A DNA stretch of 17,311 nt from Cryptoclostridium sp036644995 (GTDB taxonomy: Bacteria; Bacillota; Dehalobacteriia; UBA7702). Position numbers and translations under genes: made by a program. How positions within the stretch are numbered: the stretch's first letter is position 1; every line of letters begins with the position of its first letter. Under the pieces are notes generated by a model. It was given only the letters and a program-made list of their open reading frames with translations, ran no database searches and was not told where the DNA came from. The stretch lies in NCBI GenBank assembly GCA_036644995.1, contig JAVXOZ010000038.1:1-17311 (forward strand). The letters are read 5' to 3'. Shown in pieces: positions 1 to 7,990 of the stretch.

Positions 1-1
1 C

Positions 2-187
2 AAGTTCTTAAAATTAAACCACGACCATGTTCAATACGTCATGGAATCCTTAAAAAACACCACCACAAAAATTAAAAATATACGAGCCTATCTCCTAACA
101 TCCCTGTTCAACGCAGTTGCCACCATGGGAACATACTATGCCACCCAAGCCAACCACGACCTACACCCGAACTTCTGTACAATTTAA
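2..187 (+). CDS. C-terminal fragment of a RepA_N / DUF6017-type replication-initiator-like protein (cut by window start)
   Basis: Frame 2 is open from the window edge to a TAA at 185-187 and encodes 61 residues. The reading resembles the C-terminal tail of DUF6017/RepA_N proteins: a motif like HVQYVMESL, then TTTKIKNIRAYLLTSLFNA, then a tail with two Tyr (GTYYA) and a closing NHDL-like segment. Proteins of this family act in replication initiation of plasmids and integrative elements in Firmicutes and usually carry an N-terminal winged-helix RepA_N domain, which would lie outside the window. The fragment is cut by the window edge, not visibly broken. It suggests that a mobile element, or its remnant, lies upstream. 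The assignment rests on remembered family resemblance of a short tail, so it is likely but not certain. Confidence 0.62.
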   Translation, partial: KFLKLNHDHVQYVMESLKNTTTKIKNIRAYLLTSLFNAVATMGTYYATQANHDLHPNFCTI

Positions 188-216
188 AAAACGCATATGG
201 CATTATTACACGCATT

Positions 217-258
217 TGCACACCTTTGCAAATAATTAATACACAAAGGTGCAGTGCA
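217..258. repeat. Left flanking hairpin of structured element copy A
   Basis: CACCTTTG (221-228) pairs with CAAAGGTG (244-251). TGCA at 217-220 can extend the stem by pairing with TGCA at 255-258 across a 3-nt bulge. The 15-nt loop is AT-rich. The hairpin abuts the conserved core that begins at 257. Its stem shares the GCAC and AAGGTG words with the right hairpin at 421-456 but is not identical to it. The GTGCA at 254-258 could instead pair with TGCAC at 423-427 and close the core. Confidence 0.6.
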
Positions 259-420
259 GATTGTCAAAAAACAGTCGTTTTTTGATAAGATGACAAGCTT
301 TCGAGAAAGGCTTAGAACGGGGAAAACTCGCCAAGCTGGGGACGTGCAGTGTACCTTGATGTACATAAGCGATCCCAGATTGGAGATTTTACCCAATATC
401 AGACTTTATCCACAGCCTAA
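257..420 (+). ncRNA. Structured repeat element, copy A (candidate noncoding RNA)
   Basis: This 164-nt block matches 17077-17239 in the same orientation. The first 17 nt are identical and the last 26 nt differ once. The internal words GTGCAGTGTACCT and ATGTACATAA are also identical. A shared fold is visible. P1 is 261-272/277-288. P2 is 295-301/307-313. A long-range P3 pairs 319-329 with 383-394. Inside it, P5 pairs 336-345 with 369-378, and P4 is the hairpin 349-354/361-366. Relative to copy B, G319-C394 becomes C-G, G339-C375 becomes C-G, T337-A377 becomes A-T, and C343-G371 becomes T-A, each keeping the pair. The G-U pairs (263/286, 299/309, 341/373, 345/369) favour transcription from the plus strand. 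No convincing promoter is seen. The family is unknown to me. It could be a mobile RNA, a regulatory leader or a non-autonomous element. Confidence 0.72.
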
Positions 421-456
421 AATGCACGAAGGTGCATTGAAACACCTTCGTGCATT
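421..456. terminator. Right flanking hairpin of copy A; possible terminator for the minus-strand surface-protein gene
   Basis: A perfect 14-bp stem joins AATGCACGAAGGTG (421-434) and CACCTTCGTGCATT (443-456), with an 8-nt loop. Read on the minus strand it is followed by TTTTAGG, so it could end transcription of the large gene that stops at 521. On the plus strand it is followed by A-rich DNA, which is a poor terminator. It directly abuts the 3' end of the copy A core. Confidence 0.6.
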
Positions 457-520
457 GAAAAATCACATCAAAACGGGTAATTGAAATATTTACATTTGGT
501 TTAACCCTTAGATATTTTGT

Positions 521-3274
521 TTAAAATCTTAGAAATTTAGAAACCATTTTGGCGGCTTCAGCACGGGTGGCACTGCCGCTTGGGTCGAAGATATTACCGG
601 GTTTACCACCGATAATTTCGGCTTGCTGCATAGCAGATACTTCTTCTTTTGCCCAATCCGCTATTTGTGCATCATCGTTAAAGGTAAATGCGGCAATGGT
701 TTTAGGCAAGGTTACTTTTTTGTAAACCGCATAGCGTTTTATCATAACTGCCATTTCTTGGCGGCTGATATTTTCACCGGGGGCAAAACCCGCACCTTTG
801 CCCTTTACTATTTTGTGTTTGAATGCCCATTCCACATATTGGGTATACCAAATATTGGCATCTACATCCGCAAAGGAGGTTTTATCCTTATATTGATCCA
901 AATTTTCACCACTGGCTGTGGCTAAAATCTTAGCAAATTCACACCTTTTAATACTACCCTCGGGATCAAACATATTGTTTCCCTTACCGTTGATAATACC
1001 ACGGGAAGATAAATCCACAACAAAAACGTTATACCAAATACCACAGGGGACATCGTTAAAGGACACCGTGGTGGTAACCGTTAATGCACAGGTAGCTTTA
1101 AAGCCGCCATCTGCTGTGGTTGCGGTGATTATGGTTACCCCTGCTTTGCGAGTTGTCACAGCACCACTGGGGTTAATCGTTGCCACTGCGGTATTTGCCG
1201 ATGACCAAGTTACCTTTTTATCCGTGGCATTTTCCGGCATTACCTTGGCAGATAAAGTAATTTTATCACCTAATTTAACGAATTTTTTTCCATCTAAAGA
1301 TACACCTGTTACAGGGGTTACCAAAATGGGTTTCGCCGTAACAGTTACTTTGCAGGTGGCAGTTTTGTTCCCATCTGCGGTGGTAACGGTGATAGTGGCA
1401 CTACCGGGAGATACTGCTTTTACCACACCATTATCCACGGTGGCAACTTCATTGTCAGAAGAACTCCAAGCTACGGTTTTGTTGGTGGCATTTGCCGGTG
1501 CTACTGTGGCTGTTAAATCCCCACTTTTACCTTCTTCCAGAGATAACTCAGATTTATTTAAGGCTACGCCGCTAACATCAATTATTTCTTTAAAGGGTAT
1601 TTTTTCATTATTAGCATAGGTTTCCGCCGTTGAACCTGGATAACCATAAATAGTTAAAGCCTTACAACCACTAAAAGCATGGCTCCCAATGGTTGTTACA
1701 CTGCTGAGGATGGTTACAGCGGTTAAACCCGTACAATCTCTAAAAGCATCAGAATCAATGGTTGTTACACCGCTGGGGATGGTATATGCCCCTTTTTTTC
1801 CCGTCGGGTAGGAAATGAATTCTGTTTTATCCTTATTAAATAAAACACCATCAACACTACTGTAATTTGGATTGTCATCGGCAACATTTATCGAAGTTAA
1901 ACCCATGCAACCTCTAAAAGCAGAACCACCAATGGTTATTACACCCCTGGGGATAGTTACCGTGGTTAAACCCGAGCAACCATAAAAAGCATAACTACCA
2001 ATGGTTGTTACACCGCTGGGGATGGTTACAGTGGTTAAACCAGTGCAACCATAAAAAGCATCCCGCCCAATGGTTGTTACACCGCTGGGGATGGCTACCG
2101 TGGTTAAACCAGTGCAACCATAAAATGTAAAGCCGCCAATGCTTGTTACACCGTAGGGGATGGTTACCGTGGTTAAACCCGCACAACCTCTAAAAGCATT
2201 ATCACCAATGGTTGTTACACTGTTAGGGATGGTTACCGTGGTTAAACCCGTGCAACCACTAAAATCATCAATAGTTGTTACACCGGTGGGGATGGTATAT
2301 GCCCCTTTTTTACCTTCTGGGTATTTAATTAATTTTGTTTTATCCTTATTAAATAAAACACCATCAACACTGCTGTAAGTTGGATTTCCATCGGCAACAT
2401 TTATCGAAGTTAAACCCGTGCAACCACTAAAATCATCCCGCCCAATGGTTGTTACACTGTTAGGGATGGTTGCCGTGGTTAAACCCGTGCAACCATAAAA
2501 TGCATAACTACCAATGGTTGCTATACCGGTGGGGATGGTATATGCCCCTTTTTTACCTTCTGGGTATTTAATTAATTCTGTTTTACCCTCATTAAATAAA
2601 ACACCATCAACACTGCTGTAAGTTGGATTTCCATCGGCAACATTTATCGAAGTTAAACCCGTACAACCATAAAAAACATAACTACCAATGGTTGTTACAC
2701 TTCCGGGGATGGTTACCGTGGTTAAACCCGAGCAACCATCAAAAGCAGACCACCCAATGGTTGTTACACCGGCGGGGATGGCTACCGTGGTTAAACCCGC
2801 ACAACCTCTAAAAGCATTATCACCAATGGTTGTTACATCGGTGGGGATGGTATATGCCCCTTTTTTCCCCGTCGGGTAGAAAACGAATTCTGTTTTACTC
2901 TCATTAAATAAAACACCATCAACACTACGGTAATTTGTATTGCCATCGGCAACATTTATCGAAGTTAAACCCTTGCAACCATAAAAAGCATCATCATTAA
3001 TGGCTCTTACACCGCTGGGGATAGAAATAGTGGTTAAACCGGTGCAACCATAAAAAGCACGATAACCTATACTTGTAACGGGGTAGCCCTCAATATTTTC
3101 GGGGATATTCATTATCCCGGTTGCAAAATTTGAACAGCCTGTAATTTCAACCTCTCCATTTTTAATTTCATAGGTTAAATCACCAATAGTTCCTGCTGCT
3201 ACAGGCATTGCATACAGCATTAAAAACGCTGAAACAACCATTACCATAACCAAAATTTGTTTAATCTTTTTCAT
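521..3274 (-). CDS. Secreted BspA-type leucine-rich-repeat protein with two Big2 (Ig-like) domains and three SLH domains
   Basis: The protein has 917 residues. Residues 1-27 form a signal peptide: a KKIK charged start, a hydrophobic core and a probable cut after PVAA. Residues about 30-560 are LRR_5 (BspA / TpLRR) units of roughly 23 residues built on GCTGLTTVTIPSGVTTIG. They are interrupted four times by a longer insert beginning SINVADGN and ending KKGAYTIP. Two bacterial Ig-like Big2 domains follow (about 565-645 and 654-735, each with a WSS core and a TVTTADG-like strand), then three S-layer-homology repeats (about 738-917), which in this family bind pyruvylated secondary cell-wall polymer. 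I infer a wall-anchored adhesin or binding protein. The start is supported by GGAGG at 3281-3285, six bases before the ATG. The gene stands alone. One LRR unit is two residues short (TTIDDFSGC against TTIGRDDFSGC elsewhere). Confidence 0.93.
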   Translation of the reverse strand: MKKIKQILVMVMVVSAFLMLYAMPVAAGTIGDLTYEIKNGEVEITGCSNFATGIMNIPENIEGYPVTSIGYRAFYGCTGLTTISIPSGVRAINDDAFYGCKGLTSINVADGNTNYRSVDGVLFNESKTEFVFYPTGKKGAYTIPTDVTTIGDNAFRGCAGLTTVAIPAGVTTIGWSAFDGCSGLTTVTIPGSVTTIGSYVFYGCTGLTSINVADGNPTYSSVDGVLFNEGKTELIKYPEGKKGAYTIPTGIATIGSYAFYGCTGLTTATIPNSVTTIGRDDFSGCTGLTSINVADGNPTYSSVDGVLFNKDKTKLIKYPEGKKGAYTIPTGVTTIDDFSGCTGLTTVTIPNSVTTIGDNAFRGCAGLTTVTIPYGVTSIGGFTFYGCTGLTTVAIPSGVTTIGRDAFYGCTGLTTVTIPSGVTTIGSYAFYGCSGLTTVTIPRGVITIGGSAFRGCMGLTSINVADDNPNYSSVDGVLFNKDKTEFISYPTGKKGAYTIPSGVTTIDSDAFRDCTGLTAVTILSSVTTIGSHAFSGCKALTIYGYPGSTAETYANNEKIPFKEIIDVSGVALNKSELSLEEGKSGDLTATVAPANATNKTVAWSSSDNEVATVDNGVVKAVSPGSATITVTTADGNKTATCKVTVTAKPILVTPVTGVSLDGKKFVKLGDKITLSAKVMPENATDKKVTWSSANTAVATINPSGAVTTRKAGVTIITATTADGGFKATCALTVTTTVSFNDVPCGIWYNVFVVDLSSRGIINGKGNNMFDPEGSIKRCEFAKILATASGENLDQYKDKTSFADVDANIWYTQYVEWAFKHKIVKGKGAGFAPGENISRQEMAVMIKRYAVYKKVTLPKTIAAFTFNDDAQIADWAKEEVSAMQQAEIIGGKPGNIFDPSGSATRAEAAKMVSKFLRF
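1640..3120 (-). repeat. DNA-level tandem repeats encoding the LRR units (about 69-bp period)
   Basis: Near-identical units recur every 69 bp, with phrases such as CCAATGGTTGTTACACCG and GTGGTTAAACCCG on the plus strand. A longer insert unit recurs four times, recognisable by ACACCATCAACACT. The repetition is high enough at the nucleotide level to allow slippage or unequal recombination that changes the number of LRR units in frame. The period is a multiple of three. Confidence 0.85.
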
Positions 3275-3333
3275 AATTATCCTCCATCTGCATTTTTACA
3301 TAAAGTACCCAATAAATTTACATATATATTGTT

Positions 3334-3361
3334 ATTTTACCACAATATATATGCTTTGCAA
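3334..3361 (-). promoter_or_regulatory. Candidate sigma-A promoter of the LRR/SLH surface-protein gene
   Basis: Read on the minus strand, TTGCAA (3356-3361) lies 16 bp before TAAAAT (3334-3339). The start codon is about 60 bp downstream and is preceded by GGAGG. The spacing is acceptable, but the hexamers are only fair and the region is AT-rich, so chance matches are possible. Confidence 0.4.
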
Positions 3362-3554
3362 GGGAAAAAAAGCCAAATTGTCAAATTAATCTGTTTCATG
3401 TCATAACTGGTAAGGCAAACCCAATTTTTCCCTTTCAAAACCAAAAAACCCAAGCCCATCTTTGAAAAAACCATAAAAAATTCCTTTACAAGACCATGTT
3501 GAATAATAGCAAATAAACGTGAAAAATAGAATCAAAGTCAGGTGTGTGAAAGAG

Positions 3555-3750
3555 ATGGAGGCAAAACAGCTTGAAATGGTAAAAATAGACGATTTGGGAT
3601 CAAGGATTATCGGTATCGCCGCCAAAGTATTCACTTTACGCAACGGCATTAACCAGCAAGGTTTTGATGTGGGAAGATCGAGATAAGAGCATTAAAGACG
3701 GTTACAAAAAACATAATTTTCAGCCATATTCGGCTTTTATGTCAAAATAA
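3555..3750 (+). pseudogene. Possible decayed short coding stretch in two frames, unrecognised
   Basis: Between the surface-protein promoter and the ATPase promoter there is no full gene. A 43-codon frame (3555-3686, starting MEAKQLEMVKIDDLG) overlaps a second 27-codon frame (3667-3750, starting MWEDRDKSIKDG). Both read like charged protein sequence rather than random AT-rich translation, and a frameshift near 3667 would join them. There is no good Shine-Dalgarno site before 3555. I do not recognise the family. The rest of 3362-3772 holds nothing I can assign. Confidence 0.2.
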
Positions 3751-3772
3751 ATATGTGTTATTCATATTTTTG

Positions 3773-3801
3773 TTGACATATAAATATAAATTCGGTAATA
3801 T
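3773..3801 (+). promoter_or_regulatory. Sigma-A-type promoter of the AAA_14/DUF4143 ATPase gene
   Basis: A perfect TTGACA (3773-3778) is followed after 17 bp by TAATAT (3796-3801). The Shine-Dalgarno GGAGGG at 3811-3816 and the ATG at 3823 follow at once, so the leader is very short. ATATGTG near 3752 and GACATAT at 3775-3781 form a loose inverted repeat across the -35 box that could be an operator. Confidence 0.7.
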
Positions 3802-3822
3802 ACTATAGAGGGAGGGCTTAAA

Positions 3823-5115
3823 ATGAAACGTAAAATCACAGAAAAACTGCTGGCTTGGAAGAACAACACAAAAGACAGGAAACCCTTGGTTCTCAATGGT
3901 GCAAGGCAGGTGGGAAAAACCTACATATTGCGTGAATTTGGCGAAAAGTATTATAAAAATGTAGTCTATATAAATTTGGAAAGCAATATTTCCGTTGCCT
4001 CATTTTTTGCGGAAAACATTGCTCCTGAACGCATTATTCAGTATTTGGAAGCCACGGTAAATAAAAAAATAATTCCCGGGGAAACATTAATTGTTTTTGA
4101 CGAAATTCAAAGTTGCGAAAGAGCATTAACATCGCTAAAATATTTTTGCGAGGAAACACCGGAATACCACATTGCCGCAGCAGGAAGCCTATTGGGGGTG
4201 GCAATAAATCGGGAAAATTATTCATTCCCCGTGGGCAAGGTTGAAACCTTAACTTTGTATCCTCTGGACTTTGAGGAATTTCTTTGGGCGAGAAATCAGG
4301 ATATTTTATGCGAAGAAATAAAAAAATCCTATGAATCCTTGACGGAGATGGTGAAATCTCTACATCAACAAGCCACAGATTTATATAGGGAATATCTCAT
4401 CATTGGGGGTATGCCAGGGTGTATTAATAGATTTTTACAAACAGGAAAATTATTGGATGTTCCCTTGGTGCAAAATGAAATTTTAGACAACTATATTGCA
4501 GATATGGCAAAATACGCAAACATCTCAGACAGCGTAAAAATTCGCACCTGCTACAACTCTATCCCTGCACAATTAGGCAAAGAAAATAAAAAATTCCAGT
4601 ATAAGGTGGTACAAAAAGGCGGTAGCTCCACTATTTTTGGTGCCTCCATAGAATGGCTCACCTTGGCGGGAGTGGTTTTAAAATGCTCTAAAATAGAACA
4701 GGCAGTAGAGCCGATTTCAGTATATGAAGATTTATCATCCTTTAAACTTTACATGGGAGATGTGGGCTTGCTCACCATGAAATCGGGTATTTCCCAACAA
4801 ACGGTGCTATCCGGTGCAGGCAATGTTTTTATGGGTGCGTTAACAGAAAACTATGTGGCACAACAACTCATTGCCAAAGGCTACAAGCTCCACTATTGGA
4901 CCAGCAAATACACTGCGGAACTGGACTTTATCTTACAAAAAGAAGATAAAATCATCGGCATAGAGGTAAAAAAAGGTGAGCATACAAAATCAAAATCCCT
5001 AAATGAATTTATCAAAATCTACTCTCCGGATGAAGCCATACGTCTATCCCTAAAAAACTTCGGAAAATCCCAAAATATAATCTCAATACCACTCTATGCA
5101 GCTTTTTGCTGCTGA
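3823..5115 (+). CDS. AAA_14 / DUF4143 family ATPase
   Basis: The protein has 430 residues, normal for this family. An N-terminal P-loop ATPase domain carries Walker A GARQVGKT (26-33) and Walker B TLIVFDE (88-94). The C-terminal DUF4143 half ends in a nuclease-like region with E366-x-D368 and an E381-V-K383 motif, resembling the restriction-endonuclease-fold tail common in these proteins. Members are cytoplasmic, abundant in anaerobes and gut Firmicutes, often present in several copies per genome, and have no agreed function. Roles in DNA transactions or defence have been suggested but not settled. The start is clear from GGAGGG at 3811-3816, six bases upstream. It has its own promoter and no operon partner. 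A hairpin terminator lies 270 bp downstream. Confidence 0.92.
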   Translation: MKRKITEKLLAWKNNTKDRKPLVLNGARQVGKTYILREFGEKYYKNVVYINLESNISVASFFAENIAPERIIQYLEATVNKKIIPGETLIVFDEIQSCERALTSLKYFCEETPEYHIAAAGSLLGVAINRENYSFPVGKVETLTLYPLDFEEFLWARNQDILCEEIKKSYESLTEMVKSLHQQATDLYREYLIIGGMPGCINRFLQTGKLLDVPLVQNEILDNYIADMAKYANISDSVKIRTCYNSIPAQLGKENKKFQYKVVQKGGSSTIFGASIEWLTLAGVVLKCSKIEQAVEPISVYEDLSSFKLYMGDVGLLTMKSGISQQTVLSGAGNVFMGALTENYVAQQLIAKGYKLHYWTSKYTAELDFILQKEDKIIGIEVKKGEHTKSKSLNEFIKIYSPDEAIRLSLKNFGKSQNIISIPLYAAFCC

Positions 5116-5384
5116 AAATAAAGCTACCCATTTACAAAACCATGGAATTTATTGTAAGTTTAGGTAGTGAAATAATTTTCAAATATTAAAAGAAGTACTA
5201 TTTTATGGAAAAACAAAGACTAATCTTTTCATAAAACAGATCAATAGTTATATTATTTACAAAAAAGAATAAAAATCTCACTTTGAGGAATGAGCTTTGT
5301 AAATTATAGACGAAACATTGGCTTAACAGCATGAATTCATCTTTTTTGCGTTTTTAAACTAAGTAAATCCTCGGATAAATTAGT

Positions 5385-5443
5385 ATAGAGCATATTCGTT
5401 ATCCTTTAAATTTTACAGGATATTTTGAATATGCTCTATTTTT
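5385..5443 (+). terminator. Large rho-independent-type terminator
   Basis: TAGAGCATATTC (5386-5397) pairs perfectly with GAATATGCTCTA (5427-5438). An inner ATCCT/AGGAT stem (5401-5405/5418-5422) sits above an internal loop, and TTTTTG follows. It is the first strong stop after the ATPase gene. The 270 bp between gene and terminator contain only very short frames that I cannot support as genes. Confidence 0.65.
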
Positions 5444-5499
5444 GTGAGATTATTTTCTTAACCGCAATCTTTTGTATAGAAACTAAAATGCTCTCCAGC

Positions 5500-5661
5500 T
5501 TAATTGCAGGTAATATTTTTTATGATAAAATTACATTTTAATTGCTTTGGAAGAATGCCCCTCTCTACCGCTCTGCATATCGTTGGATAAGAAATGTAAA
5601 ATGGGTGTAGAGATTCATTTTGCTTTTCTCCTGTCTTTTTGGTTGTCTTATCAACTACCAT
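5500..5661 (-). pseudogene. Possible transposase-like remnant (IS30-type helix-turn-helix segment)
   Basis: A 53-codon minus-strand frame runs from an ATG at 5659-5661 to a TAA at 5500-5502. Its middle, FYISYPTICRAVERGILP, resembles the helix-turn-helix of IS30-type transposases, where a SxxTIYRxIxxG pattern is typical. There is no Shine-Dalgarno site and no catalytic domain nearby. Direct repeats of TAAAATGGTAG lie just upstream (about 5655-5700). The remainder of 5444-5769 shows nothing else. The assignment is weak and rests on one short motif. Confidence 0.28.
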
Positions 5662-5769
5662 TTTACAGGATTGCGAGATGTTTCGCTACCATTTTATGTG
5701 TTACACTTATATTGTAAATCTATTAATTTCATAATTACAGTGGTCAAAACCGTTTATGGGCACAGAGAT

Positions 5770-5922
5770 TTAAAAATGCAAAATGGATAAATATTCTTGC
5801 AACTGTTCTTCTTCCAGTTCTGCGATGATTAGAGCAAAAGGCTCTAAATTGCCTTTCACCGCATATTCTTCCAAAGCTTCAAAATAAGCCAAGCGATTTT
5901 CGTTATTTATAGAAATGGGCAC
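5770..5922 (-). pseudogene. C-terminal remnant of a Fic-family protein
   Basis: Reading from GTG at 5920-5922 to TAA at 5770-5772 gives 50 residues. They contain RLAYFEALEEYAVKGNLEPF and then an AELEEEQLQEYL ending. This closely resembles the C-terminal helices of Fic/DOC AMP-transferase proteins (YxxALExYAVxGDLxPF...), which follow the catalytic HPFxxGNGR region. That catalytic region is absent here. An in-frame TAA lies just upstream, and the restriction-enzyme stop codon at 5925-5927 is 2 bp away. I infer that the restriction-modification operon, or the event that brought it, replaced the front of a fic gene. It is not expected to be functional. Confidence 0.6.
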
Positions 5923-5924
5923 AC

Positions 5925-6740
5925 TTATTTTACCTTAAACCCGTTATAACTCCCAAATCCAAGGATATATACAGCCATAGCCACCGCCAAATCTTCATTT
6001 TCCAACTTTTGTTCTCCTGCAACGGCTTTTAACTGGTCAAGCGCAGTATCTTGAGGTATTATAGTCATACCTAAATTATCTACTGCTTTTTTAATAATTG
6101 TTGGTAATACCATACACATTTGATAAAAAGCATTATCTTCCCCTGTTACCAATGCGTAAAACCGGTCAATACTTACTCTTCTAATTAGTTTATGCCCTAC
6201 TTTTTGCTTATCCACAGTGGTTTCCCACTTTATATTTTGAGAATGCTGCGCAATGGCTTCCACTAAAAAGCAAGCACAATCATCATCTTTGAGCAGTTGA
6301 TTTTGCATCTTTATAAAGGTTTTTCCCGCAGAAGCTGAATTCATCGTATTATGCTTATTTTTCATTTCAACATAAACCGTATGTACTTTTTCTCCATCCG
6401 ATATCTCAATACCGTTTTCATCTTCATAAATCACATCCCAACCACCATCTTTACCATTAGCCGGAACCCGACACTTATCTATATATTGAAAAATTCGCTG
6501 ATGAAAGTATCCAATATCATTATTATTGGATTTATCTCGCTGCCTAAAAATTTCATTGCTTACAATTTCTTCCCAAGAGGATTGATAAACAGTCTTATCA
6601 AAAATCAATTTAATTGGGTCAACCAAGTTTTTATTAAAGCGTTTCAAGTCAAAAGATGTCAACTTATCCCCATATTTTTCAATTGTTGCACCAACGTGAT
6701 TTGTAAAATCTTCCTCGTTAATGAATGATAAAGTCCACAT
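5925..6740 (-). CDS. Type II restriction endonuclease, Eco47II/Sau96I-like (probable GGNCC specificity)
   Basis: The protein has 271 residues when started at the ATG at 6738-6740. This start overlaps the methyltransferase stop as TAATG and has GGAG eight bases upstream. A GTG three codons earlier is a less likely start. Segments such as NKNLVDPIKLIFD (about 37-49), IGYFHQ (76-81) and VEMKNKHNTMNS (124-135) match what I recall of the Eco47II/Sau96I family. D102 (GGWD) with E125-x-K127 fits a PD-(D/E)XK catalytic centre. The family cuts GGNCC, and that specificity is inferred by homology. The gene is translationally coupled to its methyltransferase. The fic remnant directly follows it. Confidence 0.85.
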   Translation of the reverse strand: MWTLSFINEEDFTNHVGATIEKYGDKLTSFDLKRFNKNLVDPIKLIFDKTVYQSSWEEIVSNEIFRQRDKSNNNDIGYFHQRIFQYIDKCRVPANGKDGGWDVIYEDENGIEISDGEKVHTVYVEMKNKHNTMNSASAGKTFIKMQNQLLKDDDCACFLVEAIAQHSQNIKWETTVDKQKVGHKLIRRVSIDRFYALVTGEDNAFYQMCMVLPTIIKKAVDNLGMTIIPQDTALDQLKAVAGEQKLENEDLAVAMAVYILGFGSYNGFKVK

Positions 6741-7960
6741 TATAAGCACTCCAATCCTTTTTTGATATTTAAACCGATTTCATAAGCCAAATTCACAGGC
6801 ACTGCATTCCCTATTTGCTTGTACTGCTGCCCTACACTGCCGCAGAACTCCCAATCATCGGGAAAACTTTGGCATCTGGCATTTTCTCGCACTGTGAATG
6901 GGCGAGATTCCAGCGGATGGCACCTATCTGTTTGTTTTTGACTGGGGGAGGTTAAAACAGTTAAAGATGGCTCATCCAAGCTAAGTCGCCTTAATATTCC
7001 TGTCCTGCCACCACCCATAAACCAACAACTTTTCATATATTTTTTTGCTATTTCTTCAGGAATATCTCGCCAATAGCCACCGGGGGGAACCAGTTCAAAT
7101 ATTTTTTGTTTGTTTTCAGAATATAGCGAACCGCAACTTTTAGGGCAATCAAGCAAAATATCTCTCAGCACGGGCTTGTATTTATGGGGAGCCGGAAAAT
7201 CAAAGTTAATTTTTCCTACAAGATCATTTCTCACCCCTATGGTAATCAAACGCTCCCGTTTTTGGGCAACACCATATTCCCAGGCATTCATCACCTTTTT
7301 CTGAATGGTATAACCGGTATCCTCAAAAATGCCGGTAATCATTTGGTAGGTTTTCCCATAATCATGATTTAATAGTCCGCGAACATTCTCAAACAAAAAC
7401 ATTTTCGGCTGCAATTTTTCCAAAAATAAAGCATAGTGATAAAACAACGTACCTCGAGCATCTTCTAACCCAAGACGTTTTCCTGCATAAGAAAAAGACT
7501 GGCAGGGAGCACCACCAGAAAGTAAGTCTAATTCCCCTTTTTTAAGATTAAAAAATTCCTCTAAATTAAGCCCTGAAATATTGCCAATATCCTCATTTAT
7601 TACACGCCACTTGGGTCTATTGCATTTTAAAGTATCCGCAGCGTGTTTATCAAATTCTATCAGCCCCAAAGTTTCAAATCCGGCTTTTTCAATACCAAGA
7701 GCCAAGCCCCCTGCACCGGCAAATAATTCAATCGTTTTCAATGTTTTAATAGAGTCAACATCTTCTGCAATTACCATAATATCACCAATATTACAAGATA
7801 ATACACGACATATCTTTTCAATACTATTTAACGACACTGCCTCATTTTTACCCATTCTGGCTAAAACGTTAAAACTAATGCCTGAAAGTTTTTTTAATTC
7901 AGTTTTATTCATTTTTTTGTCTATCAGTAATTTCCACAGCTTATCATAGCTTAAACCCAT
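6740..7960 (-). CDS. DNA (cytosine-5) methyltransferase with N-terminal XRE helix-turn-helix
   Basis: The protein has 406 residues from the ATG at 7958-7960, chosen because GGAGG (7966-7970, minus strand) lies five bases upstream. An open frame extends to 8011 but lacks such a site. Residues about 3-66 form a Cro/CI-type helix-turn-helix. The C5-methyltransferase motifs follow: motif I FAGAGG (80-85), motif IV APCQSFS with catalytic C153, motif VI ENV (191-193), motif VIII QKRER (233-237) and motif X QIGNAVP (about 382-388). It methylates cytosine in the site cut by its partner endonuclease, protecting the chromosome. By analogy with M.SsoII-type proteins the N-terminal domain probably represses its own operon, which would explain the absence of a separate controller gene. 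Confidence 0.95.
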   Translation of the reverse strand: MGLSYDKLWKLLIDKKMNKTELKKLSGISFNVLARMGKNEAVSLNSIEKICRVLSCNIGDIMVIAEDVDSIKTLKTIELFAGAGGLALGIEKAGFETLGLIEFDKHAADTLKCNRPKWRVINEDIGNISGLNLEEFFNLKKGELDLLSGGAPCQSFSYAGKRLGLEDARGTLFYHYALFLEKLQPKMFLFENVRGLLNHDYGKTYQMITGIFEDTGYTIQKKVMNAWEYGVAQKRERLITIGVRNDLVGKINFDFPAPHKYKPVLRDILLDCPKSCGSLYSENKQKIFELVPPGGYWRDIPEEIAKKYMKSCWFMGGGRTGILRRLSLDEPSLTVLTSPSQKQTDRCHPLESRPFTVRENARCQSFPDDWEFCGSVGQQYKQIGNAVPVNLAYEIGLNIKKGLECL

Positions 7961-7990
7961 TGATACCTCCATAAACCTATTACACAAAAA

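Noticed and set aside
257..420. Group II intron, CRISPR repeat, integron attC site or T-box as identity of the element
   Set aside because: No domain-V-like motif, no short spaced repeats, no paired R-box core sites, and no T-box or specifier sequence could be found in either copy.
254..484. 76-codon plus-strand open frame through structured element copy A
   Set aside because: Copy B is one base shorter and does not keep the frame. Substitutions follow base pairing, not codon positions.
918..1619. 233-codon plus-strand open frame opposite the surface-protein gene
   Set aside because: It is the antisense of the Big2/SLH coding region. It stays open because of codon bias, has no domain, and the minus-strand gene has a signal peptide, ribosome site and clear domains.
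1640..3120. Regular 69-bp repeats as a CRISPR-like or noncoding array
   Set aside because: The repeats are in frame, encode LRR units, and lack unique spacers.
3401..3649. 82-codon minus-strand open frame
   Set aside because: No ribosome site, low-complexity AT-rich translation, and it overlaps other weak frames on the plus strand.
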